NCBI RefSeq assembly: GCF_020524355.2
Contig: NZ_CP129019.1
Location: forward strand, 3,286,001-3,350,000
DNA length: 64,000 bases
Source of the DNA: Mesobacillus subterraneus
GTDB lineage: Bacteria > Bacillota > Bacilli > Bacillales > Cytobacillaceae
Direction of reading: 5' to 3'
A model generated the notes under the pieces. The model saw only the letters and a list, made by a program, of their open reading frames with translations, made no database searches and was not told the DNA's origin. Below are positions 34,441 to 43,411 of the stretch, one piece after another. Positions within the stretch are counted from its first letter, which is position 1. Each line of letters begins with the position of its first letter. Both the position numbers and the translations under genes were made by a program.

Positions 34441-35382
34441 TTAGCTAGAAACAATAGAAAGGACTTTAAAAAGTTTTCTCTGCTTCCGGTAAAGCTCTTG
34501 CGCTTCTTCAATGGTGATTCCAGCAAAACGGATTTTTGCTCCAGGCATTGCCTGGGCAAGCAGAGGAAGATCGACAGAAATTACTGTGGCAATCCTTGCG
34601 TAGCCGCCTGTCGTCTGTCGTTCTGCCATCAAAATGATTGGCTGCCCGTTAGAAGGTACCTGGATTCCTCCTGCCGGAATAGCATCAGAAATAATATCAG
34701 CTCCGTCAATGTGGTTAAGTTCTGGGCCTGCAAGGCGATAGCCCATCCTGTTTGACTGGGGTGATATCGTGTATTCATTTGATAAAAATCGCTTGATGGC
34801 ATCAGGATGAAATTTTTCCAGATGAGGGCCGAGAATCACCCGTATTTCAATCTGGGCATGATATTCAGGAATAAAGTCTTTATGTAAAAAGCGATTATTC
34901 CGGACAAAAGGCATTCCCTGTACAAAATCCCCTGCATCTAGTGCCCGGCCATCAAAACCGCCCATCGTGCCATTGATAAATGTGGACTTGCTGCCTAGCA
35001 CGAGCGGGACATCAATTCCACCGGCAAAGCCAATGTACGCCCTTGCCCCGCTTTCCACTTTACCGAAAGACAGAATATCTCCTTTTCTAAAAACAAAGCT
35101 TTTCCACATCGATACTTTTTTCTTGTTCACCATTGGCTGCAGATTCCCGCCGCAAATGGCCATCGACACATCCTTCAATGCTTCAAGACTGGGTCCCATC
35201 ATCGTAGCTTCCAGCCCTGCTTCATGAAGAGGATTCCCGACCAGGAGATTGGCCATTTGCAAAGAATAGGAATCCAGCGCTCCAGAAGGACTGATGCCAT
35301 ACTGCTGAAAACCTGTTCTGCCTAAATCCTGTACTGTTGTCTGCAGGCCCGGTTTTAAGACTTTTAACAAGGGTTTCGTCAT
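34441..35382 (-). CDS. pxpC: 5-oxoprolinase subunit PxpC (biotin-dependent carboxyltransferase family)
   Basis: A 313-residue subunit of the ATP-dependent prokaryotic 5-oxoprolinase, which opens pyroglutamate to glutamate together with PxpA and PxpB. Signatures are LKPGLQTTVQDLGRTGFQQY at the N terminus, FAGGIDVPLVLGSKSTFING near residue 120, and the C-terminal IPAGGIQVPSNGQPIILMAE. ATG at 35382 overlaps the pxpA stop (ATGA), showing translational coupling; TTG at 35394 is a possible longer start. Last gene of the operon. Confidence 0.9.
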   Translation of the reverse strand: MTKPLLKVLKPGLQTTVQDLGRTGFQQYGISPSGALDSYSLQMANLLVGNPLHEAGLEATMMGPSLEALKDVSMAICGGNLQPMVNKKKVSMWKSFVFRKGDILSFGKVESGARAYIGFAGGIDVPLVLGSKSTFINGTMGGFDGRALDAGDFVQGMPFVRNNRFLHKDFIPEYHAQIEIRVILGPHLEKFHPDAIKRFLSNEYTISPQSNRMGYRLAGPELNHIDGADIISDAIPAGGIQVPSNGQPIILMAERQTTGGYARIATVISVDLPLLAQAMPGAKIRFAGITIEEAQELYRKQRKLFKVLSIVSS

Positions 35383-36146
35383 AGAGAATCCCAACCTCTG
35401 CCGACTTCTACTCCTTCAGCCTTTAATGCCTCATTCAATTTAACTGCAAAGTCGAGTGCCCTAGGTTCATCTCCGTGGATGCAAATTGTGTCTGCCTTGA
35501 TTTCAATGTCTGTCCCGTCAACTGCCTCAACTCTTCCTTCACGTACCATCCGGATCACCCTGTTGATTGCTAATTCAGGATCGTGAATGATCGGGTTTGT
35601 ATGTGAACGGGGCGTCAACGAGCCATCAGGCTGATAGGTTCGGTCAGCAAACACTTCTTGGGCCACCTGCAGGCCATGTTCCTTTCCAGCTTTCACTAGT
35701 GAGCTGCCTGCGAGACCGAATAAAACAAGAGCAGGATTAACATCTGCCACTGCACACGCAACAGCATCCGCGATTAATTTATCCTTCGCAGCCATATTAT
35801 ACAGTGCGCCATGCGGCTTTACATGACCTACTTTTGTGCCACAAGTCTTCGCTATCGCTGAAAGAGCGCCAATCTGGTACACAGTCAGATTGTAGATCTC
35901 CTCAGCACTCAGCTTCATTTCTCTCCTGCCGAAACCATGCAGATCTGGAAAGCCAGGGTGTGCGCCAATCCTCACTCCATGTGCTTCTCCCATTTTCACC
36001 GTTTCCATCATGACATTATGGTTGCCTGCATGATAGCCGCAGGCGATATTGGCAGAAGTGATATGCTTTAACACTTCACCGTCATTGCCAATTTTAAATA
36101 ATCCATAGCTTTCACCTAAATCACAGTTAAGATCAACAAACAACAC
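35379..36146 (-). CDS. pxpA: 5-oxoprolinase subunit PxpA (LamB/YcsF family)
   Basis: A 255-residue TIM-barrel-like subunit of 5-oxoprolinase. It opens with VDLNCDLGESYGLFKIG, has ITSANIACGYHAGNHNVMM near residue 32, and AHPGFPDLHGFGRREMKLS near 62. The late motif is CIHGDEPRALDFAVKLNEAL. GTG at 36146 lies eight bases after AGAGG; GTG at 36155 is an alternative and overlaps the pxpB stop. It lies between pxpB and pxpC with four-base-scale spacing on both sides. Confidence 0.9.
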   Translation of the reverse strand: MLFVDLNCDLGESYGLFKIGNDGEVLKHITSANIACGYHAGNHNVMMETVKMGEAHGVRIGAHPGFPDLHGFGRREMKLSAEEIYNLTVYQIGALSAIAKTCGTKVGHVKPHGALYNMAAKDKLIADAVACAVADVNPALVLFGLAGSSLVKAGKEHGLQVAQEVFADRTYQPDGSLTPRSHTNPIIHDPELAINRVIRMVREGRVEAVDGTDIEIKADTICIHGDEPRALDFAVKLNEALKAEGVEVGRGWDSL

Positions 36147-36151
36147 TTCCC

Positions 36152-36868
36152 TCACCTCTTTTCAAACCTGTCTACCTGGTATGTATCACCCATTTGTTTT
36201 ATCGTTAAAAATTGCTCCTCACTGATTGGCACAAATTTAATATAATGACCTGAACTGAAAAAGAATGGTTCCTCCTTCTCCGGCGAAAACAAGGTAACAG
36301 GAGTCGTACCAATAATCCTCCATCCTGAAGGAACGTCTGCAGGATAAATCCCTGTTTGATTCCCGCCAATCCCGACAGCACCGGGCATCACATTTTGCCT
36401 TGGCTGATCAAGCCTCGGCACCGCCAGCGTTTCAGGCAAGCCTCCCAGATACGGAAACCCAGGCATGAATCCCATCATATAGATGAGGTATTCTCTATTT
36501 GCGTGAAGATTGATGACCTCCTGCTCGTCCAGGCCATGATAATCAGCGACATAAGCCAAATCCTGGCCCCATTCTCCGCCATAACAAACCGGAATTTCAT
36601 AGACAAGCGGCCTGTCTGTTTTCGATTTCACAGGAGACAGATTGACTCTTTCAAGCTCGGCTTTAAGATCGTCATAAGCGATGACATCAGGTTGATAATA
36701 AATCGTCAGAGACGTATAGGCAGGCACCCATTCTACAATGCCTTTTATTTTTTCTTTTTCAAGCTTGCTAACGAAGAGCTGTATTCGCCCGTTCGTTTTT
36801 TCATTAATTTCATTCCCAAATGACAAAACTACTGCCAAATCACCCAGCGGCGAAATTGCATACTCCAT
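36152..36868 (-). CDS. pxpB: 5-oxoprolinase subunit PxpB (KipI family)
   Basis: A 238-residue subunit of 5-oxoprolinase, homologous to B. subtilis KipI/PxpB. Signatures are AISPLGDLAVVLSFGNEINE at the N terminus, IPVCYGGEWGQDLAYVADY near residue 95, MMGFMPGFPYLGGLPETLAV near 132, and GGNQTGIYPADVPSGWRIIG near 170. KipI was first known as an inhibitor of the sporulation kinase KinA, so a side effect on kinases cannot be excluded. ATG at 36868 follows AAGGAG (13-base gap). It lies 56 bases after pcp. Confidence 0.9.
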   Translation of the reverse strand: MEYAISPLGDLAVVLSFGNEINEKTNGRIQLFVSKLEKEKIKGIVEWVPAYTSLTIYYQPDVIAYDDLKAELERVNLSPVKSKTDRPLVYEIPVCYGGEWGQDLAYVADYHGLDEQEVINLHANREYLIYMMGFMPGFPYLGGLPETLAVPRLDQPRQNVMPGAVGIGGNQTGIYPADVPSGWRIIGTTPVTLFSPEKEEPFFFSSGHYIKFVPISEEQFLTIKQMGDTYQVDRFEKR

Positions 36869-36924
36869 TCTTTGTCTCTGTCTCCTTTTAAAAATGCCAG
36901 ACAAATTCCATCTGGCATCCTTTC

Positions 36925-37558
36925 TTATTGTCGCACTACAACCTTGGCACAAGTTTCAACAATCACCTTCAGTGCTTGGGCCATTGTTTCCTGGGGCAAT
37001 GAAGGCAGTGATGGATTGAGCGCTGACATTTTCGTCGATGCAGGAAAATGGATAAATCCAGCCTTGGTGTGCAGATTCTTTTTCTGGATATGATTTAAAA
37101 CAGCATATAAGGTGTTATTGCAGATGAAGGTACCGGCACTGTTCGAAATAGCCGCAGGAATATGCTGTGCATTAAGATTTTTTTTCAATCAATCTGATTG
37201 GCAGGGTGGAAAACAATCCATCCGGCCCTTCTTCGTCAATCACTTCATCTGTTGGGATATTCCCCTTATTGTCTGGATATGGGTCACCAGAGCCAGTATC
37301 CTTAATATTTATTCCAATCCGCTCCGGAGTAATTGCCGTCCTGCCTGCTGCCAGGCCACAGGAAATCACCACATCAGGCTGGAAATCGACCATCTTTCTA
37401 ATCAACTCTTCCGCACACTCATCATAATTGACCGGCAACAGGACCGTTGAGATTTCCACATTCTCTATCTCGAACTTTTCCGCTTCCAGCAACAATTCCT
37501 CAGTAGGATTGATCTTCATTTTCCCAAACGGCTCAAAGCCGGAAATAAGAACTTTCAT
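36925..37558 (-). pseudogene. pcp: Pyroglutamyl-peptidase I, frameshifted
   Basis: Pcp is a cytosolic cysteine peptidase that removes N-terminal pyroglutamate from peptides, producing the substrate of the PxpABC enzyme encoded just downstream. The N-terminal part has ISGFEPFGKMKINPTEELLL and the active-site glutamate segment TPERIGINIKDTGSGDPYPD. The C-terminal part, in another frame, holds HIPAAISNSAGTFICNNTLY with the catalytic cysteine, and the histidine in KAGFIHFPAST. The frames meet in eight T residues at 37178-37185; seven would give about 210 residues. With the operon otherwise intact, a homopolymer read error is likely. Confidence 0.87.
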
Positions 37559-37694
37559 TTAGCAAACCTCGTTTCCCAGTTTTAACTTAAATTCGATGTA
37601 TTAAAAATTTTACTATAGTTAACTATGGATATATACATTTTAAACTCATAAAATTGGGTTTAGTTTTAATATTCCAATAATAACAGGTGATCAA

Positions 37695-38141
37695 ATGGAA
37701 ATAGAATACTGCAAAGCAACGGAGCTTGAATTGCAAGAGATTTTTAGCATGGCGGGTGTGAATAGAGCTGAAGCTACGGGGATACAGGCAGATAATAACC
37801 AAGAAGAGAAGATAGAAGCTTATAAGAATTCCTTAGACCAGGGTGCTTATTTTCTGGTTGCGCGAACTCAGAAGTCTTTGATTGGCTGGGTACTGGTGGA
37901 CCGCAGCCTGGACTGGTTCACCCAGAAGGAGATCGGCTGGATCAGTGATGTTTATGTAAAACAGTTTTACAGGCAGAATGGTGTCGCAAAATCCTTGATT
38001 GAACAAAGCCTGGTAGAATTTAAGCACCTTGGATATAATGATGTCCGCCTGAATGTCTTTTCATTTAACGAGAAAGCAATTCGCTTATACGAAAAGCTAG
38101 GCTTCAAAGACGTCAGCAAATTCATGAGGGTTGAAATATAG
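37695..38141 (+). CDS. GNAT family N-acetyltransferase
   Basis: A 148-residue acetyltransferase. The acetyl-CoA site is WISDVYVKQFYRQNGVAKSL near residue 82, and the C-terminal motif is VFSFNEKAIRLYEKLGFKDV. The substrate is unknown. ATG at 37695 follows ACAGGTGATCAA. Neither strand shows a partner gene in close spacing. Confidence 0.85.
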   Translation: MEIEYCKATELELQEIFSMAGVNRAEATGIQADNNQEEKIEAYKNSLDQGAYFLVARTQKSLIGWVLVDRSLDWFTQKEIGWISDVYVKQFYRQNGVAKSLIEQSLVEFKHLGYNDVRLNVFSFNEKAIRLYEKLGFKDVSKFMRVEI

Positions 38142-38297
38142 GCAAAAATTACTCATCCAAATGTAAAGGAAACTAAGAAAATATAACTGAATAAATTTAT
38201 AATTCCATTACTCTCTTCATACAGAAATGACACGGGCTCTAAACATTTCTCCGTTAATCTATCATTGTTACATAAATTATGCAGAGGAGATGGAGAA

Positions 38298-39125
38298 ATG
38301 AAGAAAACATTAATCGGAACTGGAGTTGCCTTAACCCTCATGCTTAGCCCTTTCCAGCAGGCGTTTGCTGCTGAACCTACCACTGGTGAATTGAGGCAGT
38401 TTGACACTGTCGCCCACCGTGGGGCTGCAGGTTATGCACCAGAAAACACAATCGCTGCATTTGATAAGGGGCTGGAAATGAAGGCTGATTACATTGAAAT
38501 CGATGTTCAGCGCAGCAAGGATGGCGAATTGGTTGTCATTCATGACACTACTGTGGATCGCACAACAGATGGCACTGGCAAAGTAGGCGACCTCACACTT
38601 GAAGAACTGCGAAGTCTGGATGCCGGCAGCTTTAAAGGAGAACAATTTGCTGGAGAAAAAATCCCTACCTTCGAAGAAATACTCGACCGTTACCATGGTA
38701 AAATCGGTATTTTGATAGAATTGAAGGCACCTCAGCTTTATCCCGGAATCGAAGAAGCTGTGGCAGAGGAATTGAAGGCGAGAAATCTGGATAAGCCGCA
38801 GAACGACAAGATTATTATCCAATCCTTTAACTTTGAATCAATGCAAAAAATGGATGCCCTGCTACCGGAAGTTCCGATTGGTGTTTTAACCTATTCAAGT
38901 TCCCATACAACGGATGCTGCCCTTCAGGAATTCGCTGCATACGCTGATTTCTTCAACCCAAGCTACGGACTCGTCACAAAGGAACTGGTCGAAAATGTCC
39001 ATAGTCTCGGAATGGAGATCCAGTCATGGACAGTACGAAGCCCTGAAGCAGCTCAATTCCTCATTGATATGAAGGTCGATGGCATTATTACGGATTACCC
39101 TGATTATGTTGATCCGCGCAATTAA
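38298..39125 (+). CDS. Secreted glycerophosphodiester phosphodiesterase (GlpQ-like)
   Basis: A 275-residue exported enzyme that hydrolyses glycerophosphodiesters (or wall teichoic acid ends) to glycerol-3-phosphate and an alcohol. A signal peptide MKKTLIGTGVALTLMLSPFQ with cleavage after AFA is visible. The TIM-barrel catalytic motifs are VAHRGAAGYAPENTIAAFDK and YIEIDVQRSKDGELVVIHD, with LIELKAPQLYP in the middle and DGIITDYPDYVD at the end. ATG at 38298 follows GAGGAG at eight bases. Monocistronic. Confidence 0.9.
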   Translation: MKKTLIGTGVALTLMLSPFQQAFAAEPTTGELRQFDTVAHRGAAGYAPENTIAAFDKGLEMKADYIEIDVQRSKDGELVVIHDTTVDRTTDGTGKVGDLTLEELRSLDAGSFKGEQFAGEKIPTFEEILDRYHGKIGILIELKAPQLYPGIEEAVAEELKARNLDKPQNDKIIIQSFNFESMQKMDALLPEVPIGVLTYSSSHTTDAALQEFAAYADFFNPSYGLVTKELVENVHSLGMEIQSWTVRSPEAAQFLIDMKVDGIITDYPDYVDPRN

Positions 39126-39130
39126 CCTCA

Positions 39131-39164
39131 AACCCTGTCCAGATTTGGACAGGGTTTTTTAGTT
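39131..39164 (+). terminator. Intrinsic terminator of the glpQ-like gene
   Basis: AACCCTGTCC pairs with GGACAGGGTT, followed by TTTT. Confidence 0.8.
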
Positions 39165-39278
39165 TAGTTTTATATATTTAAAAATATAATTAAATAAATT
39201 AATTATTTTTAAATTAAATATTTACATTTTTAATTTAAGTGTATAATATATACCTAAACACACTGAAAGGAGGCAGTT

Positions 39279-39644
39279 ATGGCATATCCTGTACTAACAA
39301 ATTGTCCTGTTTGCAGCCAAACCCTTAAAATTACCAAGCTAAAATGCAATCACTGTGATACAACCATTGAAAACGAATTTGAACTTTCAAAGCTTGCTTC
39401 TTTAACAAAGGAACAGCTTCACTTCGTCGAAATCTTCCTTGTATCCCGCGGAAATATTAAAGAAGTGGAAAAAGAGCTCGGAATTTCCTATCCGACTGTC
39501 CGGGGAAAGCTTAACGATATTATCACTGCCCTTGGATATGACACTCAAAAGAAAAATGAGCTGGATGAAAAGAAAATCGTTGCGATGCTGGAGAAGGGTG
39601 AAATTTCTCCAGAAGATGCGATCAAACTTTTAAAAGGTGAATAG
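39279..39644 (+). CDS. DUF2089 family protein (zinc ribbon plus sigma-like HTH)
   Basis: A 121-residue protein with an N-terminal zinc ribbon (CPVCSQTLKITKLKCNHCD) and a helix-turn-helix resembling sigma region 4 (LSKLASLTKEQLHFVEIF, LVSRGNIKEVEKELGISY, PTVRGKLNDIITAL). The C-terminal segment is SHOCT-like (ILEKGEISPEDAIKLL type). It is presumed to be a DNA-binding regulator of its own operon, which continues with two small proteins. ATG at 39279 follows AAAGGAGGCAGTT. Confidence 0.82.
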   Translation: MAYPVLTNCPVCSQTLKITKLKCNHCDTTIENEFELSKLASLTKEQLHFVEIFLVSRGNIKEVEKELGISYPTVRGKLNDIITALGYDTQKKNELDEKKIVAMLEKGEISPEDAIKLLKGE

Positions 39645-39655
39645 GAGGAATTTTG

Positions 39656-40039
39656 ATGAGTGAAGAAATTTCAAGAATTTTAACGATGGTACAAGAAGGA
39701 AAAATCGATTCAGAAAAAGGTGCCCAGCTGATTGCCGTGCTCAAGGAAAAAGAAACCTCTGCCTTACCTAGCAAACAAAATAAATACTTAGATAAAACAT
39801 TAAAAATCCGTGTTGTATCCAGTGAAAATGACAATGTAAACGTCAATGTGCCGATCAAGCTCGTAAAAGCCCTTCTCAAAGCCGGTCACAGCATCGCTGC
39901 TGGCATCCCTCAATCCCAGCAATACGTCAAGGATCTCGATATCAACATGCTGATCGATGCAATCGAAAATGAGCTGGACGGGAACATCGTTGACATCCAA
40001 TCAGCAAACGGTGATACCGTTAAAGTCGCCATTGAGTAA
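39656..40039 (+). CDS. SHOCT-like domain-containing protein (YvlB-N-like)
   Basis: A 127-residue cytosolic protein. Residues 1-35 form a short helical SHOCT-like hairpin (ISRILTMVQEGKIDSEKGAQ). Residues 48-127 are an alpha/beta domain (LKIRVVSSENDNVNVNVPIK, LVKALLKAGHSIAAG, DIQSANGDTVKVAIE) that also occurs alone in the next gene. ATG at 39656 follows AGGAGG. Second gene of a three-gene operon behind the DUF2089 regulator; function unknown. Confidence 0.75.
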   Translation: MSEEISRILTMVQEGKIDSEKGAQLIAVLKEKETSALPSKQNKYLDKTLKIRVVSSENDNVNVNVPIKLVKALLKAGHSIAAGIPQSQQYVKDLDINMLIDAIENELDGNIVDIQSANGDTVKVAIE

Positions 40040-40044
40040 AGCAT

Positions 40045-40335
40045 ATGATGAAAATAAAAATCAAAACATCTAATAAGATCGCATTCTCCCTCCCAGTCCC
40101 TTACACAATCTTAAAAGCTGCCAACTCCATTCTTACATCTAAAAAATTTCGGAACCAGATGCACAAATGGGCGAATCAGGATCTTGAGCATAAACATGTC
40201 CCTCCCTGGCTTTTCGATACTTTACTAAACAAACAGCTAATGAATGAAATCATCCACGAACTGGGCAAGCATAAAGGAACTTTGCTTGTTGATGCGAGAT
40301 TGCATGATGGTACAGAGGTCATTGTGAAGCTATGA
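40045..40335 (+). CDS. Small protein sharing the C-terminal domain of its upstream neighbour
   Basis: A 96-residue protein starting MMKIKIKTSNKIAFSLPVPY. Its pattern of strand, Pro, Leu-Lys-Ala helix and C-terminal VDARLHDGTEVIVKL copies that of the preceding protein (VDIQSANGDTVKVAIE), so the two are probably paralogous domains. Five bases separate them, and the ATG may be at 40045 or 40048. Function unknown. Confidence 0.65.
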   Translation: MMKIKIKTSNKIAFSLPVPYTILKAANSILTSKKFRNQMHKWANQDLEHKHVPPWLFDTLLNKQLMNEIIHELGKHKGTLLVDARLHDGTEVIVKL

Positions 40336-40344
40336 AAGTAAGAA

Positions 40345-40384
40345 ACCCTGACTCCATTTGCAACGAAGACAGGGTTTCTTTCTA
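40345..40384. terminator. Bidirectional intrinsic terminator
   Basis: AGAAACCCTG pairs with CAGGGTTTCT, with T-rich sequence on both strands, between the convergent DUF2089 operon and GNAT gene. Confidence 0.75.
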
Positions 40385-40386
40385 TA

Positions 40387-40905
40387 TCAGAACAATTTTT
40401 CGAAGCAAACATATAATTCATGTCCTTCTGGCTTTCCATTCATCATAACTCTTCCGGTAATTGTATAACCCCTTTTTTCATAAAAGGAGACAGCCCCCTC
40501 ATTTCCGGAGTAAGTATCTAACCGGAGCACACCATATCCGTGATCCTTCGCAAAGTCCTCGGCAAATTGTAGCATCTTGCTGCCATACCCGCCGCCCTGA
40601 GCAGATGGGTCGACACAAAACGAGTGGAGAATCAGCGGCTTTCCTTCTGTTTTAGACCAGTTCGCATTCTCCCATTCAGGAGCCTGCCACTCATCGAGCA
40701 CCATCACACCAATGGTGTCCTTGCCTTTTTTCAAAACAAACAGCTCTTCACCCTGCATCGCATTTTCGAAATACTCATGGTTGGGGTATTTTTCATCCCA
40801 TTGCAAGATACCTCTCGACTCAAGATACTCTTTGCATTCCGCAAACATCTCGCCGATGACAGGTAAATCCTCTTCGGTTGCACGCTCAATTTGTTCTGCA
40901 GCCAT
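40387..40905 (-). CDS. GNAT family N-acetyltransferase
   Basis: A 172-residue acetyltransferase. The acetyl-CoA loop is FCVDPSAQGGGYGSKMLQFA near residue 97, and the C-terminal motif LDTYSGNEGAVSFYEKRGYT. A long N-terminal helix pair (FAECKEYLESRGILQWDEKY) is typical of a Bacillus subgroup. Substrate unknown. ATG at 40905 follows AAGGAGTAATAAATT. A possible tiny gene lies just upstream on the same strand. Confidence 0.85.
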   Translation of the reverse strand: MAAEQIERATEEDLPVIGEMFAECKEYLESRGILQWDEKYPNHEYFENAMQGEELFVLKKGKDTIGVMVLDEWQAPEWENANWSKTEGKPLILHSFCVDPSAQGGGYGSKMLQFAEDFAKDHGYGVLRLDTYSGNEGAVSFYEKRGYTITGRVMMNGKPEGHELYVCFEKLF

Positions 40906-40929
40906 AATTTATTACTCCTTCACCGCACT

Positions 40930-41059
40930 TTATTCGCTGTCAGGCGTTATGTTAAAAAAGTTTGCACTTTTATTCTTCTTCTTTTCTTCATTTTTCCTAT
41001 CATCCATTTTCCCGTCGGATTCATAGCTTAATTTGAATTGGTTCTCCTTCTTTTTCATT
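40930..41059 (-). pseudogene. Possible small hydrophilic protein gene with a frame break
   Basis: ATG at 41059 follows TAGGAGGAATAGG, a strong ribosome site, but the frame stops after MKKKENPIQIKL. If one G of the GGG at 41040-41042 is dropped, a continuous lysine-rich frame of about 42 residues results (ENQFKLSYESDGKMDDRKNE, ending NITPDSE) that ends 24 bases before the GNAT start. Only the ribosome site and spacing support this. Confidence 0.25.
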
Positions 41060-41244
41060 CCTATTCCTCCTAAATTGAAATACTTCCATCCCATCCTCGC
41101 TTATTCTACTGTAGAATAGCTACTGTTTTGCCCAATCCGGGCAGCCAAATCGAGTCGCCCTACTTAACAGTATTCTGTGCCTTTTTTTACCTCTGAATGC
41201 ATAAAAAGCACCAGTTTCTAAAGAAACCGATGCTAGATATGACA

Positions 41245-41862
41245 TTAATATGCAAAGTAGTGATTTCCTATCTGTTTGGTCACTGTTCTCGTAAAAATCC
41301 ATTGATTAGTTGCGAGCTTTGGATTGTAGTAATAAACCGATCCATAAGAAGGATCCCAGCCGAGCAATGCATCCTTTACTGCAAGGTACGCTGTAGCGGT
41401 CGGCGAAAGATTAAACTGGCCATCATTTACCGCTGTAAAAGCATTTCTTTGAAAGATGACATCCTGTACTGTGTCAGGAAAGTCATCAGATTCTACCCTA
41501 TTTAAAATCACCGATGCCACTGCGACCTGTCCCTGGTAACTCTCTCCCCGGGATTCCCCATATACCACATGAGCCATCATCTCGATTTCCTGAATAAGCC
41601 TGGATGTCTTCGGACCGACGCCTCCAATCGGTTCAAGGCCAAAATCCCTTTGAAACTGCTTCACTGCTGCCGTAGTGATTGGACCATAATAGCCAGTTGT
41701 TGTCGTTTTAAAATAGCCGAGCTTTTTCAAAATAGATTGAACATATGTAACATCTGACCCAACTGACCCCATTCCAATGCTCGCTGCCTGAGCTCCTGAC
41801 TGCCCAAAACCAAGAATAGTACAAATGACAATTGCGCCTGCCAGGCTCTTTATGTACTTCAT
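41245..41862 (-). CDS. sleB: SleB/CwlJ-type cell wall hydrolase with peptidoglycan-binding domain
   Basis: A 205-residue exported protein. The signal peptide MKYIKSLAGAIVICTILGFG ends near AQAA. A PG_binding_1 domain covers residues about 35-90 (DVTYVQSILKKLGYFKTTTT, AAVKQFQRDFGLEP), followed by the Hydrolase_2 domain with the catalytic glutamate in MAHVVYGESRGESYQGQVAV and FNLSPTATAYLAVKDALLGW. SleB is the lytic transglycosylase that breaks down spore cortex at germination. No ypeB follows it, so this may be one of the SleB-like paralogues. ATG at 41862; 41880 adds six residues. Confidence 0.85.
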   Translation of the reverse strand: MKYIKSLAGAIVICTILGFGQSGAQAASIGMGSVGSDVTYVQSILKKLGYFKTTTTGYYGPITTAAVKQFQRDFGLEPIGGVGPKTSRLIQEIEMMAHVVYGESRGESYQGQVAVASVILNRVESDDFPDTVQDVIFQRNAFTAVNDGQFNLSPTATAYLAVKDALLGWDPSYGSVYYYNPKLATNQWIFTRTVTKQIGNHYFAY

Positions 41863-42150
41863 CAAACTCTCCACTCCCATTTCCTTTTAACTTGTATGTA
41901 TGATCATTTCCAGTGGATTAACCACATGCACCTCCTTTTTCATATCCATATACATTTCCCTGTTATGAAAATGTAAAAACTCGTACAAAAAAATGGAAAT
42001 GGTCAATGGTACAAATTTCATAATCACGTATCTTTTTTCATCTTCTTAACGTTATTAGAATATACTGTAAAAATATTTAGCTTTACGAAGGTTTATAATT
42101 ATCGGATAATTATGGAGAAGTAAAAAAAATCGAAACCGAGAGGCAAGGAT

Positions 42151-43362
42151 ATGTGGAGAAATAAAAATGTCTGGATTTTATTGACCGGCGAGTTTATTGC
42201 TGGGTTAGGACTATGGCTTGGAATCATTGGAAATCTGGAGTTTATGCAGGAACATATTCCTTCTGACTTTTTAAAATCTCTCCTGCTTGCAGCTGGATTA
42301 TTGGCTGGGATCGCAGTTGGACCTCTTGCAGGAAGATTGACAGACCAATACAGCAAAAAGACTGTCATGCTGAATTCTGGTTTCGTACGAATAATCAGTG
42401 TCGTTTTTATGCTGATTGCCATTCAAACCAGTTCTGTATGGTGGATGCTTGTGTTCCTTGTGTTATTGCAAATATCTGCCGCTTTCTACTTTCCGGCACT
42501 CCAGGCAGCAATTCCGCTTGTCGTTAGTGAGAAGGACTTATTGCAGCTGAATGGAGTCCATATGAATGTGTCCACCTTGTCACGTATCATCGGGACTGCC
42601 GCTGCAGGAATTTTGCTTGTCGCCATCCCTCTGAATGCAGTATACCTCCTTTCGATGGCGGCCTACATCATCCTGTTCGGACTGACCTGGTTCTTACAGT
42701 TTGATGAAAACAAAAAGGCCTCTGCAGTCAAGGATGGTCAGCAAAAACAAGGATTCAAAGACGTGTTCCCTATCATCGTCAAGCTGCCGATTGTAATGAT
42801 GACCTTGATATTGACCTTGATTCCGCTTATATTCCTGGGAGGCTTCAACCTGGTTGTCATCAATATAAGTGAATTGCAGGACAGTACTGCCATCAAAGGC
42901 TGGATTTATACTGCCGAAGGTCTCGCCTTCATGAGCGGCGCATTTTTGATCAAACGAATCAGCTATAAATTTTCACCATATAAAATCTTGTTCGCAAGCT
43001 CGATGTTAATCGGCTTCTCCCAGCTGATGCTCTATTTTGCCAATCAGCCAGTCCTGACGATCATCGCCTTTCTGCTGTTCGGATTTTCAGTAGGCTGCTT
43101 CTTCCCGACAGCCGCTACGATTTTCCAAACCAGAGTGCCTAAAGAGTTTCATGGACGTTTCTTCTCGTTCCGGAATATGATGGACCGCGTCTTCTTTCAG
43201 GTTGTCTTGTTAATGACCGGATTCCTTCTCGATGCAGTCGGACTCCAAAATATGAGCGTCATGTTTGGTGCCCTGTCAATCGTAATGACTGCGATCTTTT
43301 TCATGAGGTCGAGAAACTTAAGGGCTGCCAACTCGGAAACTGAGCAAAGCGTAAACTCATAG
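42151..43362 (+). CDS. MFS transporter
   Basis: A 403-residue major facilitator protein with about twelve membrane helices and the loop motif GPLAGRLTDQYSKKTVMLNS near residue 58. The region PAFQAAIP type PALQAAIPLVVSEKDLLQLN and the late FQTRVPKEFHGRFFSFRNMM place it with the MFS_3/MefA-like efflux transporters. Substrate unknown. ATG at 42151 follows GAGGCAAGGAT. The 52-bp repeat array follows the stop. Confidence 0.85.
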   Translation: MWRNKNVWILLTGEFIAGLGLWLGIIGNLEFMQEHIPSDFLKSLLLAAGLLAGIAVGPLAGRLTDQYSKKTVMLNSGFVRIISVVFMLIAIQTSSVWWMLVFLVLLQISAAFYFPALQAAIPLVVSEKDLLQLNGVHMNVSTLSRIIGTAAAGILLVAIPLNAVYLLSMAAYIILFGLTWFLQFDENKKASAVKDGQQKQGFKDVFPIIVKLPIVMMTLILTLIPLIFLGGFNLVVINISELQDSTAIKGWIYTAEGLAFMSGAFLIKRISYKFSPYKILFASSMLIGFSQLMLYFANQPVLTIIAFLLFGFSVGCFFPTAATIFQTRVPKEFHGRFFSFRNMMDRVFFQVVLLMTGFLLDAVGLQNMSVMFGALSIVMTAIFFMRSRNLRAANSETEQSVNS

Positions 43363-43411
43363 ACTAAATGAAATGGAGTTATTATGAGCCCGAACCACCT
43401 TTATTTCTTTG

